DNA of 64,000 nt, taken from assembly GCF_017603965.1 (NCBI RefSeq), contig NZ_CP071955.1, positions 806,001-870,000 of the forward strand. Reading direction: 5' to 3'. Of the stretch, positions 1 through 10,245 are shown in pieces (position 1 is the first letter of the stretch; each line of letters starts with the position of its first letter). Source of the DNA: Xanthomonas fragariae (GTDB lineage: Bacteria > Pseudomonadota > Gammaproteobacteria > Xanthomonadales > Xanthomonadaceae). A model generated the notes under the pieces. It did not search any database. It was not told the DNA's origin and was given only the letters and a program-made list of their open reading frames with translations. Made by a program: the position numbers and the translations under genes.

Positions 1-63
1 GTGGCAGCGTTCATGCAATTGCTCCGGTAGGCAAACAAATGTCTGCAGTTCCGGGCGCCGTTG

Positions 64-600
64 AACGGTCAATGCTGGTCGAGCCTGGCCGTAGTGCCTG
101 CACATTCGGTGCAGTTGGCAGATCAGTCCGCCATACCGGTCGCAGCGCCCCTCGACGAGAGCGCCGAGTATATCGGCAGCACCCCCGTCCGGCATGAATT
201 TGGTGCCCATCCCCAATCGACTGCGGGGGAACAGCCGACGAGCGGCTGTTATGGTCCAGGGTCGATCGAGGTCGCTGGCTCGAACACCAGCGTCAACGAT
301 GATCTGCGCTGGTTGCCCGATGGCAGCGGCCCGCTGCTGCAGACCATTCGCAACGGCAACGGCCTGTTCCTGCTCGGCGAGGGTGCATCGCCGGAAGGCG
401 CCAGCCCGTTCGTGGATCGCTTTAGATCTGCAGAGCACAACGCGCCACGTGCCTGTTCCATTGGCAGGAGCCGACGTATTCCCCGCCGCTGGCGTTGCTG
501 GATGCGCATGGCATGCAATTGCCGCTCAGTCGCGAATCGTCCGAGGAGCCGGCGGACTATTTCGACGCGCGATGGTTGGTGATGAAACAGTGGCGTATGT
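64..600 (+). pseudogene. Degenerate coding remnant of unknown family upstream of ppc
   Basis: The stretch before ppc reads as protein only in pieces. One frame from about 64 to 430 contains a passage with NGNGLFLLGEGASPEG. A second frame from about 430 to 600 contains [19 protein letters not shown] and then [20 protein letters not shown]. The change of frame near 430 suggests a frameshifted gene whose 5' end may lie outside the window. I do not recognise the family. The second frame runs without a stop into ppc, so a gene caller could wrongly extend ppc upstream by 58 codons. Confidence 0.3.
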
Positions 601-668
601 CGCGATCATCTAATTCTTTTGGGTTAGTCTTCGACGACTTTGCGCTTGAAGAGGGTGGTGCGTTTCCG

Positions 669-3383
669 ATGAACGAATACCGCAGCAGTCTTGTGTTCGC
701 TACCCCCGATCTTCCCCTGCGCGACGATGTGCGTCGGCTCGGTGCACTGGTTGGTGATCTGCTCGCCGAGCAGGTTTCTATGGAATTTCTCGAAGAGATC
801 GAACGCGTCCGCACCACCGCGATCTCGCGGCGCGAGAGCGATGCGCCGCCGTCCACGCTGAGCGAGCAGCTGAGCGGGCGCCAGCCACGGCAGGCCGAGG
901 CGCTGGTGCGGGCCTTCAGCACTTATTTTCAGGTGGTCAACATCGCCGAGCGCGTGCATCGCATCCGCCGCCGCCGCCAATACCAGCGCAGCAGCACCGA
1001 CACGCCGCAGCCGGACGGCTTGCACGATGCGTTGCGTCGGCTCAAGGCGCAGGGTGTGACGCTGCAAGAACTCAGCGACTGGCTGCCGCGCATCGACGTG
1101 GAGCCGGTGTTCACTGCGCATCCCACCGAAGCGGTGCGACGCGCATTGCTGGAAAAAGAACAGCTGATGGTCGCTAGCCTGGTCGCCAACCTGGACGGCA
1201 TGCGCACGCCCAACGAGCGCGCCACCGATGCGGCGCGCTTCCGCATGGCCTTGACCGCGTCCTGGCAGACCGCCGATTCTTCGCCAGTGCGCCCCACCGT
1301 GGAGGACGAGCGCGAGCATGTGGGTTTCTATCTCACCCAGGTGCTCTACCGCGTGGTTCCGGTGGTGTACGAGACCCTCGAACACGCCATCGAAGAAACC
1401 TACGGCAGCGTGCCGGTCTTGCCGCGCCTGCTGCGCTTCGGTACCTGGGTAGGTGGCGACATGGACGGCAATCCCAACGTGGATGCTGCCACCATCGCCG
1501 GCACGCTGGATGCGCAACGGCGCGCGGTGCTGGACCGGTATCGAAAAGAACTCTGGCAACTGGCCAGCCTGCTCAGTCAGTCGACCACGCTGATCGCGGT
1601 CAGCCCGGCATTGAGCGAGCAGCTGGAGCGCTATCGCGCCTTGCTGCCCGATGACGCCGCCCGCTCGCGTCCGCGCCATGGAGACATGCCGTACCGCCTG
1701 CTCAACGACCTGATGCGCGCGCGCCTGCAGGCCACGCTGGACGATGCCGAGGGTGCCTACGGCGCTCCGTCGGAGCTGGAACACGATCTGCAATTGATTC
1801 TGGACAGCCTGCAGGCCAACAAGGGATTGCACGCCGGTTGGTTCGCGGTGCGCCGTCTGTTGTGGCGGGTGCGGACTTTCGGTTTCCATCTGGCACGGTT
1901 GGATGTGCGCCAGGAATCGAGCGTGCATGCGCGCGCGGTGGCTGATGCATTGGGTCAAGCTGATTGGGACGCGCAGGACGCCAAACAACGCGCAGCATTG
2001 CTCGGCCCCTATGCATCCGGCGAGCAGGCCTTGCCGCGCGTGCAGGACGAAGGCAATGCGCGGCTGGATGCGGTGTTCGCCGCGCTCGCCGATGCGCGCA
2101 CCCGCCACGGCGCCGACGCGCTGGGCAGCTATATCATCTCGATGGCGCACAACCGTGCCGACGTGCTCACCGTACTCGCACTGGCGCGGCGCGGGGGGCT
2201 GGTCGATAACGCCGGCGCAGTACCGCTGGATATCGTGCCGTTGTTCGAAACAGTGGCCGATCTGCGTGGCGGCACTGGCACCGTGCAGGACCTGCTCGCC
2301 GACCCGGTCTATCGCCAACATCTGGCCGCACGCGGCGACACCCAGATGGTCATGCTGGGGTATTCGGACAGCGGCAAGGACGGCGGCATCGCGGCATCGC
2401 GTTGGGGTCTGCAGCGCGCCCAAGTCGAACTGCTGGAAGCGGCCGCCGAGCTTGGCGTGCGGCTGACCTTCTTTCATGGTCGCGGTGGCTCGATCGCGCG
2501 TGGCGGCGGCAAGACCAGCCGCGCGCTGGATGCCGCCCCGCGCGGCAGCGTCGATGGCCGACTGCGCGTCACCGAGCAGGGCGAGGTGATCCATCGCAAG
2601 TACGGCATCCGTGCCTTGGCGCTGCGCTCGCTGGAACAGATGACTGGTGCGGTGCTGTTGTCCAGCCTGCGCCCGCGTGCTCCTGAGCCGCGCGAGGATC
2701 GCTGGCGGCCGGTGATGGATCTTGTCGCCGAACGAAGCACGGTCGCGTATCGCGCGTTAGTGGATGCGCCGGATTTTATGCAGTACTTCCGTCTGGCCAC
2801 GCCGATCGATGTGATCGAACGCATGACGCTGGGTTCGCGCCCGTCGCGGCGCTTGGGCCAGGACGCGGCGTTGTCCAACTTGCGCGCGATTCCGTGGGTG
2901 TTTGCATGGAGCCAGGCACGTGCGGTGATCCCCGGCTGGTACGGCGTGGGCAGCGGTCTGCAGGCGGCGGTGGAGGCCGGGCATGAAGACACCTTGCGCG
3001 AGATGGCGCGGGACTGGCCATTCTTCCGCACCTTCCTGGACGACGTCGCGATGGTGTTGTCCAAGGGTGACCTTAGGATCGCCGAGCTGTTTTCGCGGCT
3101 GTCGGGCGACCTGCACACGCGGTTTTTCCCGGGTATTGGCGACGAACTGGCGTTAACCAAGGGCTGGGTGAAGGCGTTGACCGGGCAGCAGTCGCTGTTG
3201 CAGCATGACCGGCGGCTGGCGTTGTCGATCCGCTTGCGTAACCCGTACATCGACCCGATCAGCGTGCTGCAGGTGGATCTGCTGCAACGCTGGCGTGCCA
3301 CCGATGGCGAAGACGAGCAGTTGCTACGGGCGCTGGTGGCCTGCGTCAACGGCGTCTCGCAAGGCGTGCAGAACACCGGCTGA
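669..3383 (+). CDS. ppc: Phosphoenolpyruvate carboxylase
   Basis: Carboxylates PEP with bicarbonate to oxaloacetate, replenishing the TCA cycle in the cytoplasm. The 904-residue product has the full family length. It carries the catalytic-histidine motif [11 protein letters not shown] near residue 150, [10 protein letters not shown], the second signature [11 protein letters not shown], the glycine loop [14 protein letters not shown], and the conserved C-terminal [12 protein letters not shown] ending in QNTG. I chose ATG 669 (MNEYRSSL) because the family begins there and a GAAGAGGG sequence lies upstream. The open frame continues upstream only because a decayed gene happens to be in phase. It is transcribed towards a TetR/DUF4105 pair and nothing indicates it is co-regulated with them. 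Confidence 0.96.
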   Translation: MNEYRSSLVFATPDLPLRDDVRRLGALVGDLLAEQVSMEFLEEIERVRTTAISRRESDAPPSTLSEQLSGRQPRQAEALVRAFSTYFQVVNIAERVHRIRRRRQYQRSSTDTPQPDGLHDALRRLKAQGVTLQELSDWLPRIDVEPVFTAHPTEAVRRALLEKEQLMVASLVANLDGMRTPNERATDAARFRMALTASWQTADSSPVRPTVEDEREHVGFYLTQVLYRVVPVVYETLEHAIEETYGSVPVLPRLLRFGTWVGGDMDGNPNVDAATIAGTLDAQRRAVLDRYRKELWQLASLLSQSTTLIAVSPALSEQLERYRALLPDDAARSRPRHGDMPYRLLNDLMRARLQATLDDAEGAYGAPSELEHDLQLILDSLQANKGLHAGWFAVRRLLWRVRTFGFHLARLDVRQESSVHARAVADALGQADWDAQDAKQRAALLGPYASGEQALPRVQDEGNARLDAVFAALADARTRHGADALGSYIISMAHNRADVLTVLALARRGGLVDNAGAVPLDIVPLFETVADLRGGTGTVQDLLADPVYRQHLAARGDTQMVMLGYSDSGKDGGIAASRWGLQRAQVELLEAAAELGVRLTFFHGRGGSIARGGGKTSRALDAAPRGSVDGRLRVTEQGEVIHRKYGIRALALRSLEQMTGAVLLSSLRPRAPEPREDRWRPVMDLVAERSTVAYRALVDAPDFMQYFRLATPIDVIERMTLGSRPSRRLGQDAALSNLRAIPWVFAWSQARAVIPGWYGVGSGLQAAVEAGHEDTLREMARDWPFFRTFLDDVAMVLSKGDLRIAELFSRLSGDLHTRFFPGIGDELALTKGWVKALTGQQSLLQHDRRLALSIRLRNPYIDPISVLQVDLLQRWRATDGEDEQLLRALVACVNGVSQGVQNTG

Positions 3384-3437
3384 TCCGACCGTTTGTCGGA
3401 GAGGGCGTGGAATCGTCAAGCGGACTCTGGTATTGCC

Positions 3438-3451
3438 GGACAAATCTGTCC
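3438..3451. promoter_or_regulatory. Inverted repeat, candidate TetR autoregulatory operator
   Basis: GGACAaatcTGTCC is a perfect 5-bp dyad. It ends 12 bases before the ATG of the TetR-family gene and overlaps the likely core promoter. TetR repressors usually bind short palindromes over their own promoter, so this is the best candidate site. This is inference from position and symmetry. Confidence 0.35.
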
Positions 3452-3463
3452 AATAATGCCGCG

Positions 3464-4036
3464 ATGACGACTTCCCGCCCCGATGCCGCGCTGCGCCGCC
3501 GGCAGATTCTCGATGCCGCCGACGAAGTGTTCAGCGAACACGGCGTCAATGCACCGCTGGAACTGGTGGTCGATCGCGCTGGCCTGGGGCGCGCCACGCT
3601 GTACCGTCATTTCCCGGATCGGGTGGCGTTGATGATCGCGCTGATCGAGCGCGGGCTGGATGGCTTGGAGCGGCTGGCGGCCGATCTGGACGCGCGGCCA
3701 GATGGCCTTGCCGTGCTACTGCACGATTTGGCCGAACATATCGCCCAGTCTGCACCTATGGTGGATTTCTGGCGCTCGATCGAGCGCGCGCACCCGTCTG
3801 TGCAGGCAGCCGATCATCGCGTGGCGCGAATTTTTTTGCCATTCGTGCAGCGCGCCAAGGCAGCCGGTCTGTGCCGAGCCGATCTGGACGACGAGCAATT
3901 GGTACTGGTGATCGACATGCTGGGCAGTTGCCTGCGTGGCAGTGATGAGTCCGAACGCAAACGCTTGGCGCATCGCTCGGCCGATCTGTTGATGCACGCA
4001 TTGGGCATGCCGGTGCCGGAAGGCGGCACGCGATGA
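3464..4036 (+). CDS. TetR/AcrR family transcriptional regulator
   Basis: A 190-residue one-domain repressor. The N-terminal helix-turn-helix is clear (RRRQILDAADEVFSEHG, then GLGRATLYRHFPDRVAL around residues 12-58). The rest is the variable ligand-binding and dimerisation domain. ATG 3464 is chosen over an upstream in-frame ATG at 3407 because the HTH normally starts about 10 residues into the protein and the upstream reading crosses a palindrome that looks like an operator. The stop codon overlaps the start of the DUF4105 gene (ATGA), so the two are co-transcribed and translationally coupled. The likely target is its own two-gene operon. The ligand is unknown. Confidence 0.85.
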   Translation: MTTSRPDAALRRRQILDAADEVFSEHGVNAPLELVVDRAGLGRATLYRHFPDRVALMIALIERGLDGLERLAADLDARPDGLAVLLHDLAEHIAQSAPMVDFWRSIERAHPSVQAADHRVARIFLPFVQRAKAAGLCRADLDDEQLVLVIDMLGSCLRGSDESERKRLAHRSADLLMHALGMPVPEGGTR

Positions 4037-5070
4037 AACCGGCCACGCGCGCCTGCATCGGTCGTTGGGCTTTGCGCGCTGCTCTGGTGCTAGCCGCGCT
4101 GTGGGGGGGGCTGGCGATCTACTTCGCGCTCACCGGCAATGCATTCGTGCGTGCGGCATGGGTGGGTTCGTGGTGCGCGATGGCCCTCGCGGCGTTGTGG
4201 GGTTTGCGTCGTGGACGCGAGAATTGGGCGTTGGTGGGGATCTTCAGTGCCGCGTTTGCGGTGCTGGCGGTGGCCTGGTGGATGATGCCGCCCAGCCAGG
4301 ACCGCGATTGGGCCGACGATGTCGCCCAGCGCCTGCAGCCGGAGGTGCAAGGCAATATCGTCACCCTGCACAACGTGCGCAATTTCGACTGGCATAGCGA
4401 AACCGATTACGTCCCGCATTGGGAAACCCGTCGCTACGATCTGGACCGGCTGGTCAGCGCGGATCTGGCACTGTCGTACTGGATGGGTCCGGCGATCGCG
4501 CACACGTTGGTGTCATTCGGTTTTGAAGACGGCTCCCACGTGGTGTTCTCGCTGGAAATTCGCAAAGAGCGCGGCGAGTCGTTTTCCGCATTGGGCGGTT
4601 TCTTCCGCAGCTTCGAAGAAACCCTGGTGGCTGCCGACGAGCGCGACATCCTACGTGTGCGCAATAACGTGCGCGGCGAAGACATGTATCTGTATCGCTT
4701 GGCAATTCCCAAAGCCGGTCTGCGCCGCATGTTCATGGGGTACGTGGGGCTGGCCAACGATCTCAATCGCGCGCCGGCCTTCTACAACACGCTCGCCAGC
4801 AACTTCACCATGATTGTGTTTGCGCTGGTGCGGCAATTGCAGCCGACGCTGCCGCTGGATCACCGCCTGCTGCTATCCGGCTACGCAGACGAATATGCCT
4901 ACGATCATCAAGGCCTGATGCCCGGCTACGATTTCGCCACCTTGAAGCAGCGCGGGCACTTCACTGCACGCGCGATTGCAGCCGATAAAGCAGCGGATTT
5001 CTCCAAGCGTATCCGTGCCGGCATGCCGCAGGCTCCGGCGCCTGCGGCGACGACGAACGTACCCCGGTAA
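4033..5070 (+). CDS. DUF4105 membrane protein
   Basis: 345 residues. The first 85 residues hold three hydrophobic segments (ALRAALVLAALWGGLAIYF, then a second and a third ending VAWWMMPP). A soluble domain follows with FDWHSETDYVPHWETRRYDL and the SYWMGPAIAHTLVSFGF region typical of DUF4105. The family is predicted to act on the periplasmic side of the inner membrane, possibly in lipoprotein or peptide processing. No function is proven here. It overlaps the upstream TetR gene by four bases, which makes it the probable regulatory target of that repressor. Confidence 0.75.
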   Translation: MKPATRACIGRWALRAALVLAALWGGLAIYFALTGNAFVRAAWVGSWCAMALAALWGLRRGRENWALVGIFSAAFAVLAVAWWMMPPSQDRDWADDVAQRLQPEVQGNIVTLHNVRNFDWHSETDYVPHWETRRYDLDRLVSADLALSYWMGPAIAHTLVSFGFEDGSHVVFSLEIRKERGESFSALGGFFRSFEETLVAADERDILRVRNNVRGEDMYLYRLAIPKAGLRRMFMGYVGLANDLNRAPAFYNTLASNFTMIVFALVRQLQPTLPLDHRLLLSGYADEYAYDHQGLMPGYDFATLKQRGHFTARAIAADKAADFSKRIRAGMPQAPAPAATTNVPR

Positions 5071-5400
5071 CCGCGTCGACCTGCATCTGGGCGATGCGCC
5101 GACCGATCACCTGTTGCTGGATCTGTCGGTTGCCAATCCGACCGAGCAGCACAGTGACCGGGCGCATGTGGGTCACGACACCGATGCGATCTCCGATATC
5201 GTCGATTCCGGCATGACCAGCCTGGTGACTGCAAACGGCGTGTCCCGCGCCGGCACGGGTGCACGCGGAAGTATCCGCACAAAACCGGCAGACGTCGTGG
5301 TGCGCGGGGTTGATGTTTGCGCGGCGCTGCATCCGGTCTCGGGACACTTCGTGAATCCATCCATGGAGTTTCGCCGGCGGCATCCATTCTGCCAAAACGC
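5071..5400. other. Intergenic stretch without a supportable gene
   Basis: About 330 bases between the DUF4105 gene and the metK terminator. Open frames exist on both strands, but none has a ribosome-binding site or a recognisable family. A minus-strand passage containing GDRIGVVTHMRPVTVLLGRI looks protein-like and may be a gene remnant; I could not identify it. Confidence 0.3.
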
Positions 5401-5426
5401 AACTGGGCCGCGTCAGCGGCCCAGTT
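5401..5426 (-). terminator. Rho-independent terminator of metK
   Basis: A perfect 11-bp stem (AACTGGGCCGC / GCGGCCCAGTT) with a GTCA loop lies 39 bases past the metK stop. On the minus strand it is followed by TTGCGTTTTGG. The short T-run makes this a reasonable intrinsic terminator. Confidence 0.7.
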
Positions 5427-5464
5427 CCAACTCAACCATGCACGCTCGTGGCAGCGGGGCTGGC

Positions 5465-6676
5465 TTACTTCAGCTTTGCATCGGCGCGCAGTGCGTCGGC
5501 GCGGTCGGTCTTTTCCCACGAGAACGCTGTGGCGTTGTGCTGCGCGCCGGTCGCGTCGGTGTAGGTGAAGTCCTTCGGCTTGCGGCCGAAGTGACCGTAG
5601 GACGCGGTCTGCTGGTACATCGGGTGGATCAGGTCGAGCATCTGGATGATGCCGAACGGGCGCAGGTCGAAATGTTTGCGGATCAGCTTTTCGATCTGCT
5701 CGTCGGCGATCTTGCCGGTGCCGAAGGTGGTGACCGAAATCGAGGTCGGCTCGGCCACGCCGATGGCGTAGGAAACCTGCACTTCGCAACGGTCGGCCAG
5801 ACCCGCAGCCACGACATTCTTGGCCACATAGCGCGCGGCATATGCTGCCGAACGATCGACCTTGGACGGATCCTTGCCCGAGAACGCGCCGCCACCGTGA
5901 CGCGCCCAGCCGCCGTAGGTATCGACGATGATCTTGCGACCGGTCAGGCCGCAATCGCCCACCGGGCCGCCGATGACGAACTTGCCGGTCGGGTTGATGT
6001 GAAACTTGGTGCCCTTGTGCAGCCACTTGGCCGGAAGCACTGGTTTGAGAATTTCCTCGCGCACGGCTTCGACGAGATCTTTCTGCTTGATGCCCGGATC
6101 GTGCTGGGTCGACAGCACCACCGCGTCGATCGCGGTCGCAACGCCGTCTTCGTAACGCAGGGTGACCTGCGACTTGGCATCCGGACGCAGCCAGGACAGC
6201 GCCGAGTTCTTCTTCTTGCGGATCTTGGCCTGCTGCTCGACCAGACGGTGCGCCAGGTGGATCGCAGCCGGCATGTGGCTGTCGGTCTCGTTGGTGGCAT
6301 AACCGAACATCAGGCCCTGGTCGCCAGCCCCCTGCTGTTCGGGATTCTTGCGATCAACGCCCTGGTTGATGTCCGGCGACTGCTTGCCGATCAGGTTGAG
6401 CACCCCACAGGTCTCGCCGTCGAAGCCGACGTCGGAGCTGTTGTAGCCGATGTCCAGGATGACCTTGCGGGTCAGCGCTTCCAGGTCGATCCAGGCACTG
6501 GTGGTCACTTCGCCGGCCACGATCGCGACGCCCGTCTTGACCATCGTCTCGCATGCCACGCGGGCGCGCTTGTCCTGGGCCAGGATGGCATCCAGCACTG
6601 CGTCGGAGATCTGGTCGGCGATCTTGTCCGGATGGCCTTCGGAGACCGATTCTGAGGTGAACAGGTAGCTGGACAT
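5465..6676 (-). CDS. metK: S-adenosylmethionine synthase
   Basis: Makes S-adenosylmethionine from methionine and ATP, releasing PPi and Pi. The 403-residue protein starts [21 protein letters not shown]. This includes the GHPDK methionine/ATP site, [12 protein letters not shown] in the middle, and the phosphate-binding [16 protein letters not shown] loop in the C-terminal third. The start ATG has AAAGGGA about 10 bases upstream. It is transcribed alone, divergently from the membrane hydrolase gene, and ends at a strong hairpin. I saw no SAM or SAH riboswitch in the roughly 230-bp upstream gap, though I could not fold it computationally. Confidence 0.97.
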   Translation of the reverse strand: MSSYLFTSESVSEGHPDKIADQISDAVLDAILAQDKRARVACETMVKTGVAIVAGEVTTSAWIDLEALTRKVILDIGYNSSDVGFDGETCGVLNLIGKQSPDINQGVDRKNPEQQGAGDQGLMFGYATNETDSHMPAAIHLAHRLVEQQAKIRKKKNSALSWLRPDAKSQVTLRYEDGVATAIDAVVLSTQHDPGIKQKDLVEAVREEILKPVLPAKWLHKGTKFHINPTGKFVIGGPVGDCGLTGRKIIVDTYGGWARHGGGAFSGKDPSKVDRSAAYAARYVAKNVVAAGLADRCEVQVSYAIGVAEPTSISVTTFGTGKIADEQIEKLIRKHFDLRPFGIIQMLDLIHPMYQQTASYGHFGRKPKDFTYTDATGAQHNATAFSWEKTDRADALRADAKLK

Positions 6677-6907
6677 CAGGCTTATATCCCTTTATTCGGA
6701 TGAAAAGATGGCTGCGGATAATACACGCCGCGGGTGCCGATTGTATCGCGCGCCTGAACGGACTGCTTTGGGGTTAGTCGATGTCGGGGGACGCCGGTCG
6801 GGCGCGATGCCAGGCGATCAACTGCCCGGTGACACGCCGACGGCAGCACGTTAAACGCATCTGAAAAGATACCCGCCCGTGCATGTCCGGCCTGCTAGCA
6901 TCGGCCG

Positions 6908-8011
6908 ATGGATTCATTGACCCAGATCGTTCTTGGCAGCGCTATTGCTGCCGCCATCGCGCCGCCTGGACAGCGGCGCGGCGCCTTGTTGGCCGGCGCG
7001 GTATTGGGCACCTTGCCCGATCTCGATGCAGTAATATTACTGCCGTTGACCGACGATCCGGTCACGCTGATGACGGTGCATCGCAGCGTCAGCCATTCGT
7101 TGTTTGTGCTGCCGTTGCTTGGTTGGCTGATCTGGTGGCTGTTCCGTCGCTACGGCAATGGGCGTGTGGCCAGTGCGCCCAAACGCTGGTTCTGGGCGAT
7201 CCAGCTGGCTCTGATCACTCACCCGTTGCTGGATGCGTTCACTGTGTACGGCACCCAGCTATGGTGGCCGCTGCAGCCGCATCCGGCGATGTGGTCGAGC
7301 GTTTTCATCATCGACCCGGCCTACACGCTGTGGCTGTTGTTGGCCTGTGCAGTGGCGTGGTTTGCGCGCGCCCGCCCAATCGCGCAACACGTGCTGGTGA
7401 TTGGACTGGTCGTCAGTTCTGCCTACCTGGGCTGGTCGCTGCTGGCCAAGCATCTGGTCGATCGCCAGGCCGATCGCGCATTGGCCGCACTTGGCCTGGG
7501 CGATGCGCCGCGCTTCTCGGTCCCGATGCCGCTCAACACCTTGCTGTGGCGGGTGGTGGCGATGACACCCAACGGCTATGTGATCGGCGAGCGCTCGCTG
7601 GTGGCCGACAAAGGCCCGATGCATTTCCGTGGTTATTCCAGCAACACCCAGGCCTTGGGCGAAGTGGCGACCTTCGACGCGGTACGCCGGCTGACCTGGT
7701 TCAATCGCGGTTTCATGCGCGCGCGTCTGGTCGATGACGAATTGATGCTCAGCGACCTGCGCATGGGTCTGGAGCCGGATTACAACTTCAACTTCGTCGT
7801 TGCCCGCCGCGAAGACGGGCAGTGGCAGCCGATCGCGCCGCGGCAGATCCAGGCCGCCTACCGCGCGCCGGTGGCACGCGATCAGATCGGTGCAGTGCTG
7901 GCGCAGATGTGGCAGCGCATCTGGCACGAGCCGAGCGGTACCGTGCTGACCGGCGATCTGGAACATGCCGGCACATCCGCACCTGCGCCTGCCCCCGTAA
8001 CTCACCCGTAA
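6908..8011 (+). CDS. Membrane-bound metal-dependent hydrolase (YdjM/DUF457 family)
   Basis: 367 residues. The N-terminal half holds the family metal-ligand motifs GTLPDLDAVI, HRSVSHSLF and LITHPLLDAFTVYGTQ, interleaved with hydrophobic segments (LFVLPLLGWLIWWLF, LWLLLACAVAWF, HVLVIGLVVSSAYLGW). The C-terminal half (from about residue 190) is soluble. The family is annotated as an inner-membrane metal-dependent hydrolase of unknown substrate. It is monocistronic and convergent with the methyltransferase gene, whose end lies 1 base away. Confidence 0.8.
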   Translation: MDSLTQIVLGSAIAAAIAPPGQRRGALLAGAVLGTLPDLDAVILLPLTDDPVTLMTVHRSVSHSLFVLPLLGWLIWWLFRRYGNGRVASAPKRWFWAIQLALITHPLLDAFTVYGTQLWWPLQPHPAMWSSVFIIDPAYTLWLLLACAVAWFARARPIAQHVLVIGLVVSSAYLGWSLLAKHLVDRQADRALAALGLGDAPRFSVPMPLNTLLWRVVAMTPNGYVIGERSLVADKGPMHFRGYSSNTQALGEVATFDAVRRLTWFNRGFMRARLVDDELMLSDLRMGLEPDYNFNFVVARREDGQWQPIAPRQIQAAYRAPVARDQIGAVLAQMWQRIWHEPSGTVLTGDLEHAGTSAPAPAPVTHP

Positions 8012-8012
8012 C

Positions 8013-8840
8013 TCAATAGACCGTTGCACGCGCCTGCACGAACGAATAGAAGAACACCGCGTTCGGGTCGCTGTGCACCTGCGCCAGTTCGCGACGCATG
8101 CCGTCCACGGTTTCCGCGTTGACTGCCCCGGCCTGCAGCAATTGGTCTGCCGCCGAGAGCAGCACTTCTTCCCAGAATCCGATCATGGTCTTGCGCCGGC
8201 CCGGCTCGCGGTTGTCCAGATGCAGGGTCTTGATCTTGGTGTGCACATCGTGGAAACCGCCGGCCAGCAGCAGATTGCCCAGCTTGGCACCGACGAACGG
8301 GTCGCCGCCCTGGTCATGCTGGAAGTCGTTGAACGCCATCCAGTAGCGCCACAGATTCGGCGAGTACGGGTGCAGCAGGAACGAAGCATTCATCACTTCG
8401 GTCACGTACACCGGCGAACCGGGCAGTAGCACGCGCCGCACTTCGTTGAGCACGCGTGCGGGCGAGGGTACGTGTTCGAGCACCCAGCACAGAAACGCTG
8501 CATCGAACTGAGGAGCTTCGAACGGCAGATCGGTCGCATCGGCCTGCTGCAGCGTGTAACGCTCGCGGCACCATGCCAGGCGTTCGAGATTTTCCCGCGC
8601 TGCGCCCAACTGCGCTTCGCTCAGATCCACGCCGGTGACATGCAAGTCGGGGAAACGACGCAGCAGGATCTCGGTCTGCGCGCCGACGCCGCTGCCGACT
8701 TCCAGCAACCGCCGCGCGCCGCTGTAGTCGATCTGATTGAACAACGTGGCTTCGAGCAGTCTTGCCTGTCTTAGCAAGCGCGCTTGTTCAGTGGGCGAGA
8801 ATCCGTGCAGGTAGGTAGGGGTATCGCTGGGTGTGCGCAT
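8013..8840 (-). CDS. Class I SAM-dependent methyltransferase
   Basis: 275 residues. SAM-binding motif I is RRLLEVGSGVGAQTEIL (about residues 43-59), followed by motif II VTGVDLSEAQLGAAREN and the post-motif acidic DATDLPFEAPQFDAAFLCWVL. The pattern belongs to the Methyltransf_11/25 type. The substrate is unknown. Its start lies 28 bases downstream of the dusB stop on the same strand, so the two may be read together. No membrane segment is present. Confidence 0.82.
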   Translation of the reverse strand: MRTPSDTPTYLHGFSPTEQARLLRQARLLEATLFNQIDYSGARRLLEVGSGVGAQTEILLRRFPDLHVTGVDLSEAQLGAARENLERLAWCRERYTLQQADATDLPFEAPQFDAAFLCWVLEHVPSPARVLNEVRRVLLPGSPVYVTEVMNASFLLHPYSPNLWRYWMAFNDFQHDQGGDPFVGAKLGNLLLAGGFHDVHTKIKTLHLDNREPGRRKTMIGFWEEVLLSAADQLLQAGAVNAETVDGMRRELAQVHSDPNAVFFYSFVQARATVY

Positions 8841-8868
8841 GGGTGCAGCTCCGACACTTCAAGAAAAC

Positions 8869-9867
8869 TCAGGCGGCCCTCGACAGCGGCGGCGGCATGC
8901 CTGCAATCAAGGCGTCGAAATAATCGCGGGTCAACGCCAGCTGCGTCTCCGGTGTGTCGGCGCGATTGACCACCACGCGAAAGTCGGCGCTTTGCGGATG
9001 ATCCTTGGCGTACCAGCCCAGATGTTTGCGCGCGATGCGCACGCCCTGCGGCTGCCCGTAGAACCCATGCAGTGCTTCCAGATGACCCAGCAAGGTGTCG
9101 CGCACGAAGGCCAGCGACGGTGGCGGCAACAGCTCGCCGGTGGACAGGTAATGCGCCACTTCGCCGAATATCCAGGGGCGCCCTTGCGCGGCGCGGCCGA
9201 TCATCACCGCATCCACGCCGGTGTCGTGCAGCACCTGCGCGGCTTTCTGCGGTGAATCGATGTCGCCGTTGGCGATCACCGGAATCTGCAGCGCTGCCTT
9301 GATCCCGGCAATCGTGGCGTACTCGGCGGTGCCTGTGTATTGCTGATCGCGAGTGCGGCCGTGCACGGCGAGTGCGGCGATACCGCAGTCCTGCGCGATG
9401 CGTGCGATGGTTGGGCCGTTGCGATGATCGCAATCCCAACCTGTGCGGATTTTCAACGTCACCGGCACATCGACGGCCTGCACCACCGCACGCAGGATGC
9501 GCGCCACCAGCTCCTCGTCGCGCATCAGCGCCGAACCTGCCCAGGCGTTGCAGACCTTCTTGGCCGGGCAGCCCATATTGATGTCGATCAGCTGCGCGCC
9601 ATGGTCGACGTTGTAGCGCGCCGCCTCTGCCAACTGCTGCGGCTCGGTGCCGGCGATCTGCACGCTGATCGGGTCAGGCTCGCCGGCATGGTCCATGCGG
9701 TGCAGCGATTTGCGCGTGCCCCAGAAGCGCGGATCGGAAATGGTCATCTCCGACACCGCCAACCCGGCGCCCAGCCGCTTGCACAACAGCCGGAACGGCT
9801 TGTCGGTGACGCCCGCCATCGGGGCGAGGACCACGCTTGGGGCGATGGAGTAGGGACCAATGCGCAT
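8869..9867 (-). CDS. dusB: tRNA-dihydrouridine synthase B
   Basis: FMN enzyme that reduces specific uridines in tRNA to dihydrouridine. The 332-residue protein shows VVLAPMAGVTDKPFR at the N-terminus, the active-site cysteine loop IDINMGCPAKKVC near residue 98, KIRTGWD, the FMN-binding VHGRTRDQQYTG, PVIANGDID, and VMIGRAAQGRPWIF. The KVCNAWAGSAL variant and MRIGPYSIAPSVV start fit the DusB subgroup. In many proteobacteria dusB is followed by fis. Here a methyltransferase gene follows, and an IS110 fragment lies upstream. Confidence 0.92.
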   Translation of the reverse strand: MRIGPYSIAPSVVLAPMAGVTDKPFRLLCKRLGAGLAVSEMTISDPRFWGTRKSLHRMDHAGEPDPISVQIAGTEPQQLAEAARYNVDHGAQLIDINMGCPAKKVCNAWAGSALMRDEELVARILRAVVQAVDVPVTLKIRTGWDCDHRNGPTIARIAQDCGIAALAVHGRTRDQQYTGTAEYATIAGIKAALQIPVIANGDIDSPQKAAQVLHDTGVDAVMIGRAAQGRPWIFGEVAHYLSTGELLPPPSLAFVRDTLLGHLEALHGFYGQPQGVRIARKHLGWYAKDHPQSADFRVVVNRADTPETQLALTRDYFDALIAGMPPPLSRAA

Positions 9868-9973
9868 GGGATCATTGTAGCTGGAGCGGGAATTGGGAAG
9901 CGTAAGAGCGTTTGCGGGAGAGCGAGGTCGTTACGCCGGACTGTCCTGGTAAACGTCCGAACACTCTGGCCGC

Positions 9974-10108
9974 GTGGATGCGCTGCACGCGGCCGGCTTG
10001 CTTGTTGTGGGCGTCAACCCACGGCAGGCGCGCGAGGTGGCCAAAGCCGCCGGTCAACTGGCCAAGACCAATACTCTTGATGCGCTATTGCCAATGACGC
10101 TCGACTAG
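9974..10108 (+). mobile_element. IS110-family transposase remnant
   Basis: A 44-codon open stretch reads VDALHAAGLLVVGVNPRQAR, then EVAKAAGQLAKTNTLDA. This is the N-terminal DEDD region of IS110/IS1111 transposases (usual form VVNPRQVR...GxLAKTDxxDA). The catalytic region's usual KTDRxDA has become KTNTLDA, and the frame stops soon after. No terminal structures or C-terminal Pfam domain are visible in the surrounding 380-bp gap, so this is a dead fragment. Confidence 0.6.
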
Positions 10109-10245
10109 CCGCTGGAAGGCTGGCGCCGTCAGCTGCGCGAGCGCCAACAGCGTTGTACTTAATCCGTACGCGATGAAGGTGTTTGAATTGGCCCACCAAT
10201 TCACTTGTCTCAACATGACCTTACAGCGCGCCAGACAGTACCTGA

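Noticed and set aside
624..2594. Long open frame on the minus strand across ppc (about 656 codons)
   Set aside because: Antisense to an intact, motif-complete ppc. High G+C coding sequence commonly leaves long open antisense frames; no ribosome-binding site or family features.
4976..6655. 559-codon open frame on the plus strand opposite metK
   Set aside because: It mirrors the metK coding frame; composition is Arg/Gln/His-rich as expected for an antisense reading.
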